Below are positions 34,572-46,384 of a DNA stretch of 64,000 bases, piece after piece (within the stretch, counting starts at the first letter, position 1; each line of letters opens with the position of its first letter). The position numbers and the translations under genes were made by a program. This DNA comes from Topomyia yanbarensis (lineage: Eukaryota; Arthropoda; Insecta; Diptera; Culicidae): positions 249,143,709-249,207,708 of the forward strand of contig NC_080672.1 of assembly GCF_030247195.1 (NCBI RefSeq). Reading direction: 5' to 3'. Under the pieces are notes generated by a model. The model was not told the origin of the DNA and searched no databases. It was given only the letters and a program-made list of their open reading frames with translations.

Positions 34572-35880
34572 AATAATAACGCAAATCTCCTCAGGCGTTT
34601 GAATCCTTGAACAAGTTAGAATTATGTTCGATGGCAGAATTTTTGAAAGTTGCATTTTCTTAAAGCTATCATTGTATATAATAATTGGCACTATATTACA
34701 TGGAAAAAATACTTATAATATAGCTAAAAAGAAATGATGTGTGATTAATGGTGATGAAGAGATTTTCTACATACTAGATTATTTATAATAGAAAAATAAA
34801 TGCCCCGATCTTATGAATAAAATAATAGTATTGATTTACGAATCGTTCCCAGAAGGTTAGTCGTTAGTTTATACAGCATTTTAACTTTTTCCAGTTTTAA
34901 GTAGATGTAATATTTAATATTATATTTTGTAAGCGCAGCAGTTTGTTGAATAAATTTTTAATTGACATCAGCTGAAACCAAACAAAACAAAACCGTACTT
35001 TAATGGTTAAGGCTCATGATTTAAATGAAATTAGTTTAACTTACACGTTGAGGATTCCGTAAAAAATATTCGTGTTTCTAAAACTGTACATTCGTCTCCG
35101 CGTACATTTCCAAAGAAACCACAAATTGAGTTCCTAATAATTCGCACAATGATTCGCTATAACGTTATGTGCACGCTTAGAAAATGAAAAAAAGGTGAAT
35201 ATTGTATTGCACTGTGATAAAAAAAAGTCTAAAATTTCGTTTCGGAGCAATTTTCAAGCATTGTGGCAGATTTTTCCGCATTCAAATTTGGATAACCATA
35301 TCATAAACTTTGCATCATCCCGTTTCACCTCACAACTCTTGTTCGGCATATCTGAAGCTCTTTTATTTGCCACACTTCATGAAAATCCTACAGAAACCTC
35401 CCAACCGATTTATCCTTTGTGCGTTCCCGTAATACTTTTCTCATTTCAATTTATTTATTCAAGTTTGATTAGACAACCAGTTCCATATTTAAACAAAAAC
35501 TACATTGGGCTAGTTCAAGGGTCATTTAAGCCATATTCATTAATTTCGCAAAGTGTAGCTTTACGTTTGGCATTATTATAACATCGTACATGTGCACCCG
35601 CTAAATTCATTTTGGAACCATTTGAGAGACGTAGGAAATGCGGAAGGTGCGATCTATGTCTGTGAAACATTTATACATGAATATAACCGTCATGCGAAAT
35701 TTCCACTCGACAATCTATGAACAATGCAATCACATGCAAAGTTATCCAGACACACGCTTTTGCTTGCTTGCATTATTTATAGCAAATTGAACTGATGTTC
35801 TTCTTTCTGTAATTGAGCTATTTAGCTCTGAACAGATAGTCAGATAGTCCACGAGGGTGAATTTACTCTATTCTGACTGA
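34572..35880. other. Unassigned AT-rich sequence
   Basis: Contains several AATAAA motifs and an open frame of 128 codons at 35195-35581 with no recognisable domain or composition bias. I do not support it as a gene. Confidence 0.35.
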
Positions 35881-35889
35881 AAGTTCTTC

Positions 35890-37000
35890 TTTCTCGCGAT
35901 TGCGTACATTATACAGCGGGCAAGATCCGCCATCGATGCTTCAATGCGAAGTACTAGAGCTAGTTCCCAAGGTTGGGTCTAGTCTACTCTCCAGGTCAAA
36001 CAATAAGTATCGAGGTCGATCCAGCGATTCCAGATGCCGCAAGTGTTTCGGCAAGATCTACTCGATCTAGTCTCCTATGATGGGTCAACAAAGCCCAACA
36101 GGTTTCCCGGTACCATACACTGCCATCGACGCGAACTATTCAAGCTAGTCTCGGACTGGATGACTGATGGGATGCGCTTATTCGAACTGTAAGTTAATGG
36201 TCACCAATTCGTTGATCTCTTATTCAGTTCCCCTGTAGCTCCACTAGTATCTACGCGAATACTGAATTGAAGATGTACCACGTCCCTTCGTCTTTGAACA
36301 TCTATTCTACAACATTCTCTACGCTTAGAACCAGAATCCCGCTCGCACTTCTTCGAATCTTCGAAAATCAAAGACAATGTTATCCGATGTCTCCTTTGCA
36401 CACTCACGCTCCAGACAGTAAGGTGAAGCAACATCACCGAACCGATGTAAATTCTTCCTGAAACAACCGCGACTTGATAGGAACAGCGTTAGGTGAAAGC
36501 TCTTTCTCCGTGCTTTCTGTTACCTACAAAAACATATATGGAATTCATGTTTTAATATTGGTGTTATCCTGTTACCACTTGACCATCGAGTCAGCTTTCG
36601 CCATCCTCTTCACCCCTCTTGTTCCCCTTCGTTACTAACCCTAGATACCTTCAGCTAAGGCGATTCCAATAGAGATCATCCCGGCGATGACGTATACGAC
36701 CTTCCACGACATGGTATGACATAGTCGACGTGGTAATTGAGGTTTAACCGATTGTCTATCTTGACTTTTACCTATTTGAACACATAGTTCTTGATTGTGT
36801 TGATGATCTCCGTTGTCAGCTTCCACCTTTTTCAGCATCTGCCCTGTTCTCGTTGAAACGATGTCATCCGCGAATTCAACTACCTTGACTCCTATAAGCA
36901 GCTCTAGCTTTCTGACTCCTTTTCTGTACTCTCTCTATGACTGTCCGGATTGCTTTCACCGTTGATCATACCTCACCGTTTTTTTGCCAGTGTGACAGAT
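35890..37000. repeat. Second copy of the approximately 190 bp degenerate repeat family
   Basis: CGAGGTCGATCCAGCGATTCC at about 36011 is the reverse complement of the phrase repeated at 6002-6581. Surrounding phrases (CATCGATGC, AGTCTACTC, CTAGTCTC) recur at irregular spacing. The block is in the opposite orientation to the one at 6 kb. No open frame of note. Confidence 0.45.
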
Positions 37001-37008
37001 CCCGAGAA

Positions 37009-37285
37009 AACGGGTTTCACGGGTTATGAGACCATACAATCCCTTAATAAGACCATAAATATGGTCCGTGTCAAATTTAACAACCATGTAAATGCCATAA
37101 GATGGTGATAACCCAATAACCCATAAATACACCAAAATTTGGTTTTTATAGGGGATCTATCGGACCATGGTGATGGTGTTTTCGTGGGTTGATTCCATTT
37201 AAATCACTATGAAAACACCATGCAGTGGGGATGAAATTGAACCATAACCAGGGGGTTTTATGGACTTTTCGTTTGCTCGGGATAG
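37009..37285. mobile_element. MITE with ATCCCGAG ends
   Basis: The left end reads ATCCCGAGAAAACGGG and the right end on the other strand ATCCCGAGCAAACGAAAA. The 277 bp body repeats phrases of the CCATAA and ATGGTG type in both directions and can fold into a hairpin. No target duplication could be fixed. Confidence 0.65.
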
Positions 37286-37879
37286 CTTGCGCGTCCTGTG
37301 AAATTCGTTATCTCGTTGAGGGTAATCCTTTTCATGTGATTCTCGCGAGTATCCAGCAGGCACATGGCCCTTATTAAAGTAGTTTTCGCTGATGGTTTAG
37401 CAGTTTGTGCTGAAGTTTCTGTATCCGTTTTTGTTGTAATGAATATTTTTCTTTTTGCTTTAGTACTCTCGCGCAGGGCTATCGGTAGTGTGCTGAATAC
37501 TTACGGTACGGATATGTGGGAGATTGATTGTCATAAGTACTGTTTTTTTAGAAAAGGCAGATACAGATTCCAGGCTAACGAAGGAAGGAATACAATGTTT
37601 CAACCGCATTCTTTGCATTCGAACACCATAGAGAATACCTGGGAAAAATCTTCCATTTATCCTCTTTGACTGAGAGCTTTACCATATTGCGACATAAGTT
37701 TTACTTCAGCTACGTTATCTCCATAGTACACGCGGATCTGCACTTCACAATATGAAAAACTTGACTTGGGTGTTGAAACACAAATATCATGGAAGAATTT
37801 GAACATTTTTACGAAATGACAGACCAGTCTGTTAGTAACAGATCATTTTTAGAGATTTTGTATCGCTCATATTACATGG

Positions 37880-40150
37880 ATACGAAAAACTACCAAAAGT
37901 TGAGCTCTTTTGACTAAATCTCGGGGTATCGTGGAATAAGGTAATATTAGGTAAACAGTGTTGAAGGTAGTTTCACTTTAACCACGGCAAAAATCATAAC
38001 TCATTGACAGGTTTTTTATACTAAACCTTGAGTTAAATATGCTTAAATTTAAGTTGAATCTACCTAATTTTGAGTATACCCCAAACAACTCAAAAGTACC
38101 TTATTCCATGGAAGGCCTCGACTGAGTCGAATCTCTCTCTTTGTTTTTGACAACACTAATAAGTGCGAAAGCTACGCAAAACTCAAAACTACCTTAATTT
38201 AAGTTAAATAACTTATTCTGTGGGTTGTTTTATTTTTCCGTGCATGAATACAGTAACTATAGTTTTAACTAAAGACGCTGAATCTCCGGGGTAAAAACTC
38301 GACACAATCTTTTGTTACCAGTTCTCGTGCTCGATTGAAATGAAAATAATAGATAAATTGTAAACAAAAATTGAAATGGCGAGTCTTTATTCAGAGCTCC
38401 GGGGTCGTTAGATTTGAATACAGACACTTTATACACAGACTAGCGAAATGTCAAAAAAATCAGCCAAACCGACTGTCAAAAACTGCAGCCAAACAAGTTT
38501 GAGGGTATAGTGAGGGGAAGTAAAGAGGTAAGCCAATGCAAAGCTTATGACATCTTCCGCGATACTAGTAAATATTCATGGTTACTGGTTTTACTGTTTT
38601 TGTTTCCGCAAGTCTGTAGTTTTGGCTACAGACACTTTATACACAGACTTGCGGAGACAAAAACTAGCAACTATGAATGTGAACTGGCATCACAGCAGAT
38701 CCGGGATGCTTTTCATGCATGCGAATGAAAAACTACCTAAAATAGCGTTCTTTTGACTCAATCTCAGGGAACAGTGGAGAAAGGTTAACTTAGGTAAACC
38801 GTGTGGAAGGTAGTTTTTGCGTGTACACGCAAAAGTAAAACAACCCGAAGAATAAGTTCTTTTAACTTACTTTTGAGTTGTGCGTCGCTTTCGCACTTAT
38901 AAGTATTGTCAAAAACAAAACGAGAGATTCGACTCAGTCGAGGTCTTCCGTGAAGTAAGGTACTTTTGAGTTGTTTGGACATACTCAAAATTAGGTAAAT
39001 TCATCTTAAGTTTTAGTATAGACGAATTTCGCGCCAAATCATATTCAGAGTTGGCAGCACCTTCTCAGATTCTAACTTTCTGTACATGAAGACATTGTCA
39101 CAAAAAGCCACTTTGCATATTTTGTTTTTTTAAAAATGATCTAGACTGTCTTTTGAAAAGGGCCAAACTTTTTTTACCAATTTTTTTCAAATGGCTATGG
39201 TCTAAAAATGATAAATCCTACAAAAAATATAGGAACGGTTTTTACAAAATTAGTCAATTTTTTAATAAAAATATTGAAAAAATTCTTCATTGACTCCTAC
39301 ACTAAATAAAAATCGATTTTAAAAATTTAAAATCGATTTACAAAAAAACATTTTTGATTTGGATGAAATTCTGTTTCAAGATAGATAATTATGTTCCATC
39401 CTTGCTAAATTGGACAATATCTTCTCACAAACTGAGTTTTATTGGATCCTGAGATGATTATGACTTTCATTGGATTAGTGTTCGATTAAAAAAAACTGAA
39501 AAAAAATCAGTTTGGACAAGGAAAAGTTTTTTTCAAATAACTTTTTTTCCTTGAAAGTGCCCAACTTGAATTTTTGACGGTAGGTAGGAAACATAACAAA
39601 ATTTCATCCAAATCAAAAATGTTTTTTTGTAAATCGACTTTAAGTTTTTAAAATCGAAAGAACATTTTTTGCCATTTATTGTTTGAAAACAATTTTTTTT
39701 TTCAGTATGAAAATTTTTTTCAATATTTTTATTCAAAAATTTGACTAATTTTGTGAAAATCACTCCTACAACATTTTTTGTAGGATTTGTCATTTTTAGA
39801 CTATAGTCATTTGAAAAAAATTGGTAAAAAAAGTTTAGCCCTTTTCCAAAGACATTCTAGATCATTTTTGGAAAAACAAAGTATGCAAAGTGGCTTTTTG
39901 AGACAAAGTTCTCATGTACAGAAAATTTAATTAAAATCTAAGAGGGTGCCGCCAACATTTGTTTGAGTTGGCGCGAAATTCGTAATATATATTGAATTCA
40001 AGGTTGAGTATAAAAAACCTATCAATGAGTTGTAATTTTTGCCGTGGTTAAATGGAAACTACCTTTCACACGGTTTAACTTATTTTACCTTTCTCCACGA
40101 TACCCCGAGATTGAGTCAAAAGAACTCTATTTTAAGTAGTTTTTCGTTTG
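37880..40150. mobile_element. Nested foldback/MITE cluster with three sets of inverted repeats
   Basis: Set A: 37880-38035 pairs with 40150-39996, with a third, direct copy at about 38729-38815. Set B: 38040-38235 pairs with 39010-38815 (about 190 bp; shared CCTAATTTTGAGTAT and CTCGACTGAGTCGAATCTCT). Set C: about 39022-39390 pairs with 39990-39585 (shared AAAAAGCCACTTTGCATA and AAAAATGATCTAGA). Between the B arms is a small hairpin, GTTTTTGTTTCCGCAAGTCTG with its inverse. The order A-B-A-B'-C-C'-A' suggests one element inserted into another of similar ends. No transposase is seen. Confidence 0.7.
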
Positions 40151-40159
40151 CGTGTAGGC

Positions 40160-41080
40160 TTCCTCCCATGCTTCTCCTCACAATTGGCGATTTGCGGCAA
40201 AACCAAAATTAGTCATGCGACACCTATGATTCAGCTTATGAACTGGCAAAGTGATACAGTTTGCTTTTTTTCACCCGTAAGTGAGTCGTAGCTTACAACA
40301 AAATCTTCATTATCTTCTCGGAAAAAGCTTACCACAGCCAAAATATGAATGAAACGAGTAAGAAATTTAGTTTTATTTGCAATTATTCTGAAATTACAGT
40401 CATTTGCAACTATTTGACTCATACATTTCTTCGAAATGTAATCGGGGTATTATTGTGGTTATAAAAAATCGTTCCATAAATAAAGTTCCAACTCGAAACC
40501 GCGACCCAATCAGTACCAATGTCAAACTCCTTCATATTTTGAACTACGTAGGAGATTCAGTGAAGACTATCGAAGAGAAGGATCGGCTGTGCATGATACA
40601 AAGCTGACACTTTCCTATTAGCCGGATATATTCTTTCCTCGCCTGATCTGGAGAGTTTAATGAATTTACACCATCTCATGAAGGTTTAGCTTAACTTAGG
40701 ACGAATGGGAAATGCTGTTGCGGCGGCTACGGTGCTCAACAAATTACATTTCGAAACAGCGCGCATATAGCTCTGCGAATAATATTAGAAACCACTATGT
40801 TTTACACTCTTTTCGCAAGATGTTTACTCATCATCTTATAAAATGATGGTTTTCCTTCATTTTCATAAACAATTATCAACAAATTGATCGGTAATTTGGT
40901 GTTTAAAAGTCATTTTTTACCAATGTTTACAGAAAATATATGCACTATGACAGAACAGAATAAAATCAGCAACACTTTCCTTCCAGCGCTATCTGCGAGC
41001 GGTTTCAACGTAGAATCGCCAATACATCATGCTCGTTTGGCTGTACTTTTTGATAGTTCATTTGGCTGCAACTTTTGACA
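40160..41080. other. Unassigned sequence
   Basis: AT-rich, with no gene recognised. The right edge (41030-41080; TTTGGCTG and CTTTTGACA repeated) belongs to a repeat that also occurs, inverted, at about 38420-38470 and resumes at 42081 after the hAT element. Confidence 0.4.
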
Positions 41081-41086
41081 CTTTGC

Positions 41087-42080
41087 TAGGGTTACCAAAT
41101 GGGCTGAGAGCAAATTAAGGACAGTCGGAATTCTGCCTAATTTTCCAGCGGTTGAACTGGGATGTTGAATCTCAATCGAGACAAATTGTATGACAAATGA
41201 TGTAGTGGCAATACCAAAGAGATACCACTTTGGCCAAACTTCATATTGAGCTGTCCAACAAATTTTGGTTACTTCTGAGTAAAACAAATTTTGGTTGCCA
41301 TGGGTCGCAGAGAGTATGTTATAACAAAAAAATCGCTGGAAGGAATTGAAATTGATTCTCTTGGAATAAAGTTGATCTGAATAATTTAATACAGGGTGAT
41401 TCGTCATGACGTTCTTTTACTCTAGTAAAAAATTGAAAAGCGGAGTAAATCGCGAATTGTTTATTTGTCAATCGAAAGAACATTTTTTGCCATTTATTGT
41501 TTGAAAACAATTTCTTTTAAATATTGACCAAGTTGGCGCTTCAGGTAGTCCATTCGACTGGTCCAATTTTCGATGATGACTAATTACTCGAGTAATGTTG
41601 GTTTCTAATGCTTGGGGATGTCACCGCCGCTATGTTTTCTTCACTGTGTGCTGGATGTGGTCGATTTGTTCGCTAATCATCCAACAATAAGAACTAAAAC
41701 GCTCACTTCTTGGTTGTATGGCGAATAGTTGAGTCAGTTGGCCTATGGTGTCGACCATATTATGGTCGGAGTTCACTAAACACATTTCCCACAGATCGCT
41801 GATTTTCGAAATATAGTTGAATAATTTGAAAATGGTGAGCCAGTGTAAGTCGTTCCAATATGAAATGGCAAACAATACTAAACTACAATAGCATGACAGT
41901 TTGCAGTTAGTACCCGTTAACTACTAGAAAATGCCCTGTTAAAAAACTTCATGTTGAACCACCCTGTATATGCCAAGGTTTGAGACTAAAATTAAGGACA
42001 TTTGAAGTAAAATAAGGACGCTTCCAAAAACCTCGAAAATAAGGACATGTCCTTTAAAATAAGGACGGTTGGTAACCCTA
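41087..42080. mobile_element. hAT-like element containing a mariner-type MITE
   Basis: Ends are TAGGGTTACCA (41087) and, inverted, TAGGGTTACCAACCGTCC (to 42080). ACTTTGC is present at 41080-41086 and 42081-42087, a 7 bp duplication (8 bp if the end base is counted differently), hAT-like. AAGGACA-type phrases lie inside each end. The centre is another insertion, 41392-41971. No transposase is apparent. Confidence 0.7.
41392..41971. mobile_element. Mariner-type non-autonomous element
   Basis: Ends read TACAGGGTGATTCGTCATGA and, inverted, TACAGGGTGGTTCAACATGA; TA at each edge fits Tc1/mariner insertion. It is about 580 bp. Short frames inside have no recognisable transposase motif, so it is either a MITE or a badly decayed copy. 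Confidence 0.65.
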
Positions 42081-42087
42081 ACTTTGC

Positions 42088-43890
42088 TAGTCTGTCTATA
42101 AAGGATCTGTAGTTTTGACTACCGTAAAACGGGGTATCTTTGATCACCGGGGTAACTTTGATCAAATGAGATTTTTTCATTAACGTACGATAAGATGATT
42201 CCCTCTAACAAAATCATTGAAACAAAATACAAACCATATTCTGAACATGTTCAGCATCTACCGGCAACGATTATTTTGTCATTTAATGTACCTTTTATGA
42301 AAACAAATTCAAATTGAAAATGATTCCACTTTCATGCATCGTTCCAATCTGTTCAAACAATTCCTTGTATATTAATGAAATCAAACAACTCCAACTGAAC
42401 TGATCACCTTTTTAGAAACTGAAAATATTTTTGTCCAATAATTTATTTAAAAAATCCGAGATTTTTATTGCTAACTATTTTATTTCGACTATTTTCCCCA
42501 AAAAGTTCGTTAATGTGTATTTATAGGTAGAAAAATTCCCAATGCGAATTTTCAAACAGTTATCCTTTAAACAATTCCCAAAATGACTTTTTCCAATCCC
42601 CCTGGTATTCCTTTAAATTTTTCAATATGTGTATGGGACGTTCATACAGTTTTCATAAGTTGGGATGACACTGTTGCAAATAACTTTACTGACACAGTAT
42701 GCAAGACTACAAAATTCTTAGCGAAGCAATGCTGAAGTTTCGTTTCATTCATGGAAACTACTAAAATCGTACAATATGATAAAATGATAATACAACATCA
42801 CACATTAGTCACAAAATTCTAACGGGAACTGATTGTGTAGTGAACAGATGTTATTATAACTGCACTTACATAGAAAAGCACCAATTATTGACCAGGCACG
42901 ACAGGTTTTATATCATAAGGAAAGCTCCATAATCATCACAGAAGTATTGTCGCTCATGTTTAAAACACGTCAACAAAGCACACTTGTCTCCTCGAAAGAC
43001 CTTTAGTCTTTTTGAATCAGTACCATTGAACAAACAATAAGAAACAAACAAAAAATCAACCTCCATTAATCAGTAATCTGATTTAATAACAGAAAAAATC
43101 GTTCGAGATTTTGAACTTAAATATTATACATTTTTATGCGCGCGAAGCAAACTAGATGAACGACTACTACAATGATTAATCGACACACAATGGTTTAAAC
43201 TCGGATTGAAAGTTTGTTTATTTTCGAAAAGACGACCATTTTGTAGCAACAACAGAAGGCCACAGAGTATCAAAGTAAATTTTAATATGAGCCTTTTACT
43301 GTCTTGATGCGTATTCTTACTATAGCTTATTCAACATTTAGTTAACGGGTGAATGGCAGATAGTAAAGTGACTCAGAGAGACAGTAAAATGCTGAATATA
43401 TATGAAACAAAACAATAAAATAATAAAAACAAAAAAACCCGTGATCGACCTTGTTCATAACAGTAAACATAAATGATAAGTAATGAATGCACTGGTACAC
43501 CGCAGAAAATTAGTGAACGAAACAATTAATAGCAAAATGGGACGTATAGTCGAAGTAAACTAATGTAACACACCGTAGAGTAAACCCATTTTCCACACAA
43601 TGTGCTGTGCATATTTTGACAAGGAAAACTGCAAATGAAGTAGTATACGTGACGAATGGAACTTTAATATTAAAGTCACATAAATAAAAAAAATGAAGTA
43701 GTGAAGATGTAATAAAGTTGTGGCAGAGATAAAACATTGCATTTACCCGAGAACTTTATATCACTGCCCTTTAAAGTTGCACTACATACATATCATCATT
43801 TGGAGTAGCTTGGATAGTGATATGACATGGTACAGAAATGAAAATTTCTTTGGTTACATCGTTTCCAAACAAGTAACAAAATTATGAAAA
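42088..43890. other. Unassigned AT-rich sequence
   Basis: The region begins with AAACGGGGTATCTTTGATCA and GGGGTAACTTTGATC, which look like repeat-derived sequence. Otherwise nothing recognised. The 3' LTR expected for the BEL/Pao fragment to the right was not found here. Confidence 0.35.
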
Positions 43891-43894
43891 ATGT

Positions 43895-45335
43895 TTACAA
43901 TTGGGTTTGGGTACGCCGACGTTTCCAGAAATCCTGAAGCTGACGCTGCACCATCTGCCATCTATTGAGCCGATTAATCTGTATCGCGCTGTAATCTGGT
44001 TCAGGTATCGCCTGTAGAGAACCCCCGGCCAAAAAGTGTGCCGGAGTTAGTGGCTCCAGATCAGTTGGATCTTCCGATAATGGAGTTAGTGGTCTCGAAT
44101 TGAGACACCCTTCGACCTGAACTAAGAGAGTTGAGAAGTCCTCAAGTGAAACTGAATTTCCTCCGATTACCCGTAGCAAATGGAATTTCGCAGACCGAAC
44201 TGCCGCCTCCCATAGGCCTCCAAAGTGTGGAGCGCCTGGTGGATTGAAATGCCAGTGTATTTCTTGGTTGACACATTCTTTTATTACTGCTTCCTGGTGA
44301 TTTTGATCCTTCAGCAATGTAAACAATTCTCGGATTTGGTTTCTCGCTCCAACAAGTTCGTTCCGTTATCGGAGTAAATATCGGTGCATCTACCCCGTCG
44401 TGCAGTGAATCGTCTCAGTGCTTGCAAGAACCGCTCTGTGGACAAGTCAGTGACGAGTTCAAGATGGACTGCCTTGGTGCACATGCACACAAAAACTGCA
44501 ACATAAGCCTTTAGTACTGCACGTCGTCGTCCTTCACGAATGTACACCGGCCCAAAATAATCTAGTCCAGTTCTAGAAAACGGTCTTGAAACTGTTACTC
44601 TTGCCGATGGCAGCTCTCCCATTTGTTTCTGAATAATAGATGGTTTGGCTCGGAAACAACGTAGACATCTGTGGACAATTTTTCTTGCAGCATTTCCCCC
44701 CCCCCCCCCCCCCCAGGGGTCAAAAGCGCAACCGAACCGTGGCTAGTAGCAACTGTGGACCAGCATGTAGCAGTTGCTCATGATAATGCTGCATGACCAT
44801 ATCAGTGAGCGAGTGTTTAGAGGGTACAATCATTGGATGTTGGACTTGATATGATTCCGTCGAATGACCTAATCTCCCACTAATCCGTAATATTCCATCA
44901 TCGGTAATCGTCGGATTAAACCAACGTAATGGCGAACTTCGAGTAAGATTGTTGCCATTTGAAATTGCATTCCTCTCCTTCGAAAATGATTCTCTTTGAA
45001 CTTGCCGAACGATCACCAGTTCAGCCTGCCGCAGCTCAGTTATACTTAGAAACCCATTTTTCCTTTTTTCATTCACGCTTCGCAAAGACGTCATCAGCCG
45101 TAACCAATAAGCTGTACTCCTGATCAATTTAGTATACGACGAGAATTTAGAAATGAACCAAACGCTGAATGTTTGTTCATCTGAGGCAACACAAGCTGTA
45201 ACCATCCGCCGTTTTTCCTGCATGTCTTCCAACGAGAGTGTTTGTTGTTTTGGCCAATCATCCATCCCTAACTTCAACCATTGTGGACTATACCACCATA
45301 AACTGCATTCCTTTATTGCATTCGGCCAGACCAGA
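43895..45335 (-). mobile_element. BEL/Pao retrotransposon fragment (RNase H tail, integrase)
   Basis: Minus-strand frames 45277-44720, 44622-44311 and 44326-43895. The integrase carries the H-H zinc finger start (MVMQHYHEQLLHAGPQ), then FSRTGLDYFGP (first Asp), TDIYSDNGTNL (second Asp) and HFGGLWEAAV (catalytic Glu), followed by NSRPLTPL and LTPAHFL, as in BEL/Pao. A run of 19 C at 44696-44714 and a frameshift near 44320 break it. RT, protease, gag and LTRs are missing. It is a different, older family member from the intact-LTR copy at 48307. Confidence 0.85.
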
Positions 45336-45789
45336 GCCGTAGCAACCTAAGGGGCAAGAGGGGGCTTTGCCCCCCACGTGTTTTGCGCCGAGCGAAATTA
45401 TAGATTAATCAAATAAAAAGCAAGAGGACTATTTGTATATTGTATACTGTGTTAATTAGTATCGATCCGAAATTTCATCGCCGCAAATGGCCGGGCTTCA
45501 TGAAACACCGCACCTAGACGATCTGTCATAATATAGCAAATTGCACAATGAAGGGCCGAATGAGAACACAAATTGTTCAAAAATTAGATGCAGTCTTATC
45601 GATGTACGGCTGCTCCAACTGGTGTGGATGGGCACCTTGCACAGCTAGCCACTTCCACTCTGCACAGTGTTTTAAAACGTCGTTTTCGTGCTCCAAATTA
45701 ATAGCGTCTAAACCCTTTAACTTTAGAAGTATAGATTGTTCGGAGAAGTGTCATAAATGTGTCAGAAGTATATCGTTTAATTAATTCAC
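45336..45789. other. Unassigned sequence
   Basis: Starts with CAGAGCCGTAGCAACC, which looks like a transposon terminus, but I could not find a partner end. No gene is seen. Confidence 0.35.
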
Positions 45790-46384
45790 CTAAAAGTAAT
45801 ATAATGGAACGTTATTTCGGAGCTTAAGCCAGATGTCGGTGTGGCGAATCCCGGGGAGCTGCCGGAATCCGATATACTGATATGATTCGCCTCGAATCGT
45901 GTCCCGAATCATCTCACCTTCGTCGATCTCGCAGTCTCCAGTCTCGACCAATCGCCCTGATAGTAGCGGAGCAGATCGGCGTTTCTCTAGGTCAAACGCT
46001 ATGCTGATGTCGCCACTAATTCTTTCGGCTAGTGTGATGACTACACACAGTCGTTCTGTCGAGTCAGCATAGATCTTGATGTCGTCCACGTGAAAGTATG
46101 GGACGTCTCTTCCGGTGAGCTTTCTCTATACCTTATCTGATAGTCATTGAGGTGTCCTACTGTGCGGGATAAAAGAATCGTCTTGGAAAGTCCCCCTCAA
46201 GATGCGAAGCATTCTAGACCGCAACACGTCTTTTCCACTTCTGAGCTGAGCAGTTTTGTCGTTCCTCTCTCCATCACCTGCCGTAGGAACCTTAGACTAC
46301 AGGATCAGCTTTATACATCTTTAATACCTTGATGAGGAGCGAGTGCGATATGGAGTTGTATGTCGTCTTGTAATCGGCATACTC
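45790..46384 (-). mobile_element. Dong/R4-like LINE, RT second half
   Basis: The minus strand from 46384 reads YADYKTTYNSISHSLLIKVL, then after frame changes FQDDSFIPHS in place of the usual GDSLSP, then KLTGRDVPYFHVDDIKIYAD and EKRRSAPLLSGRLVETGD, YQYIGFRQLPGIRHTDI. YDSISHS...VL and MDDIK belong to the Dong/R4-type LINE RTs; here MDD is VDD. The first half of the same RT lies at 61608-62350 on the same strand, so the element was split by the insertions in between. Confidence 0.7.

Noticed and set aside
35195..35581. Open frame of 128 codons
   Set aside because: No domain, no splice or promoter context, and ordinary AT-rich composition; length alone is not enough.
42110..42170. Repeated GGGGTA.CTTTGATCA phrases as a regulatory element
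   Set aside because: More likely a piece of a dispersed repeat; nothing links it to a gene.
45340..45420. Transposon terminus CAGAGCCGTAGCAACC
   Set aside because: No matching inverted end or target duplication could be found nearby, so it is not listed as an element.
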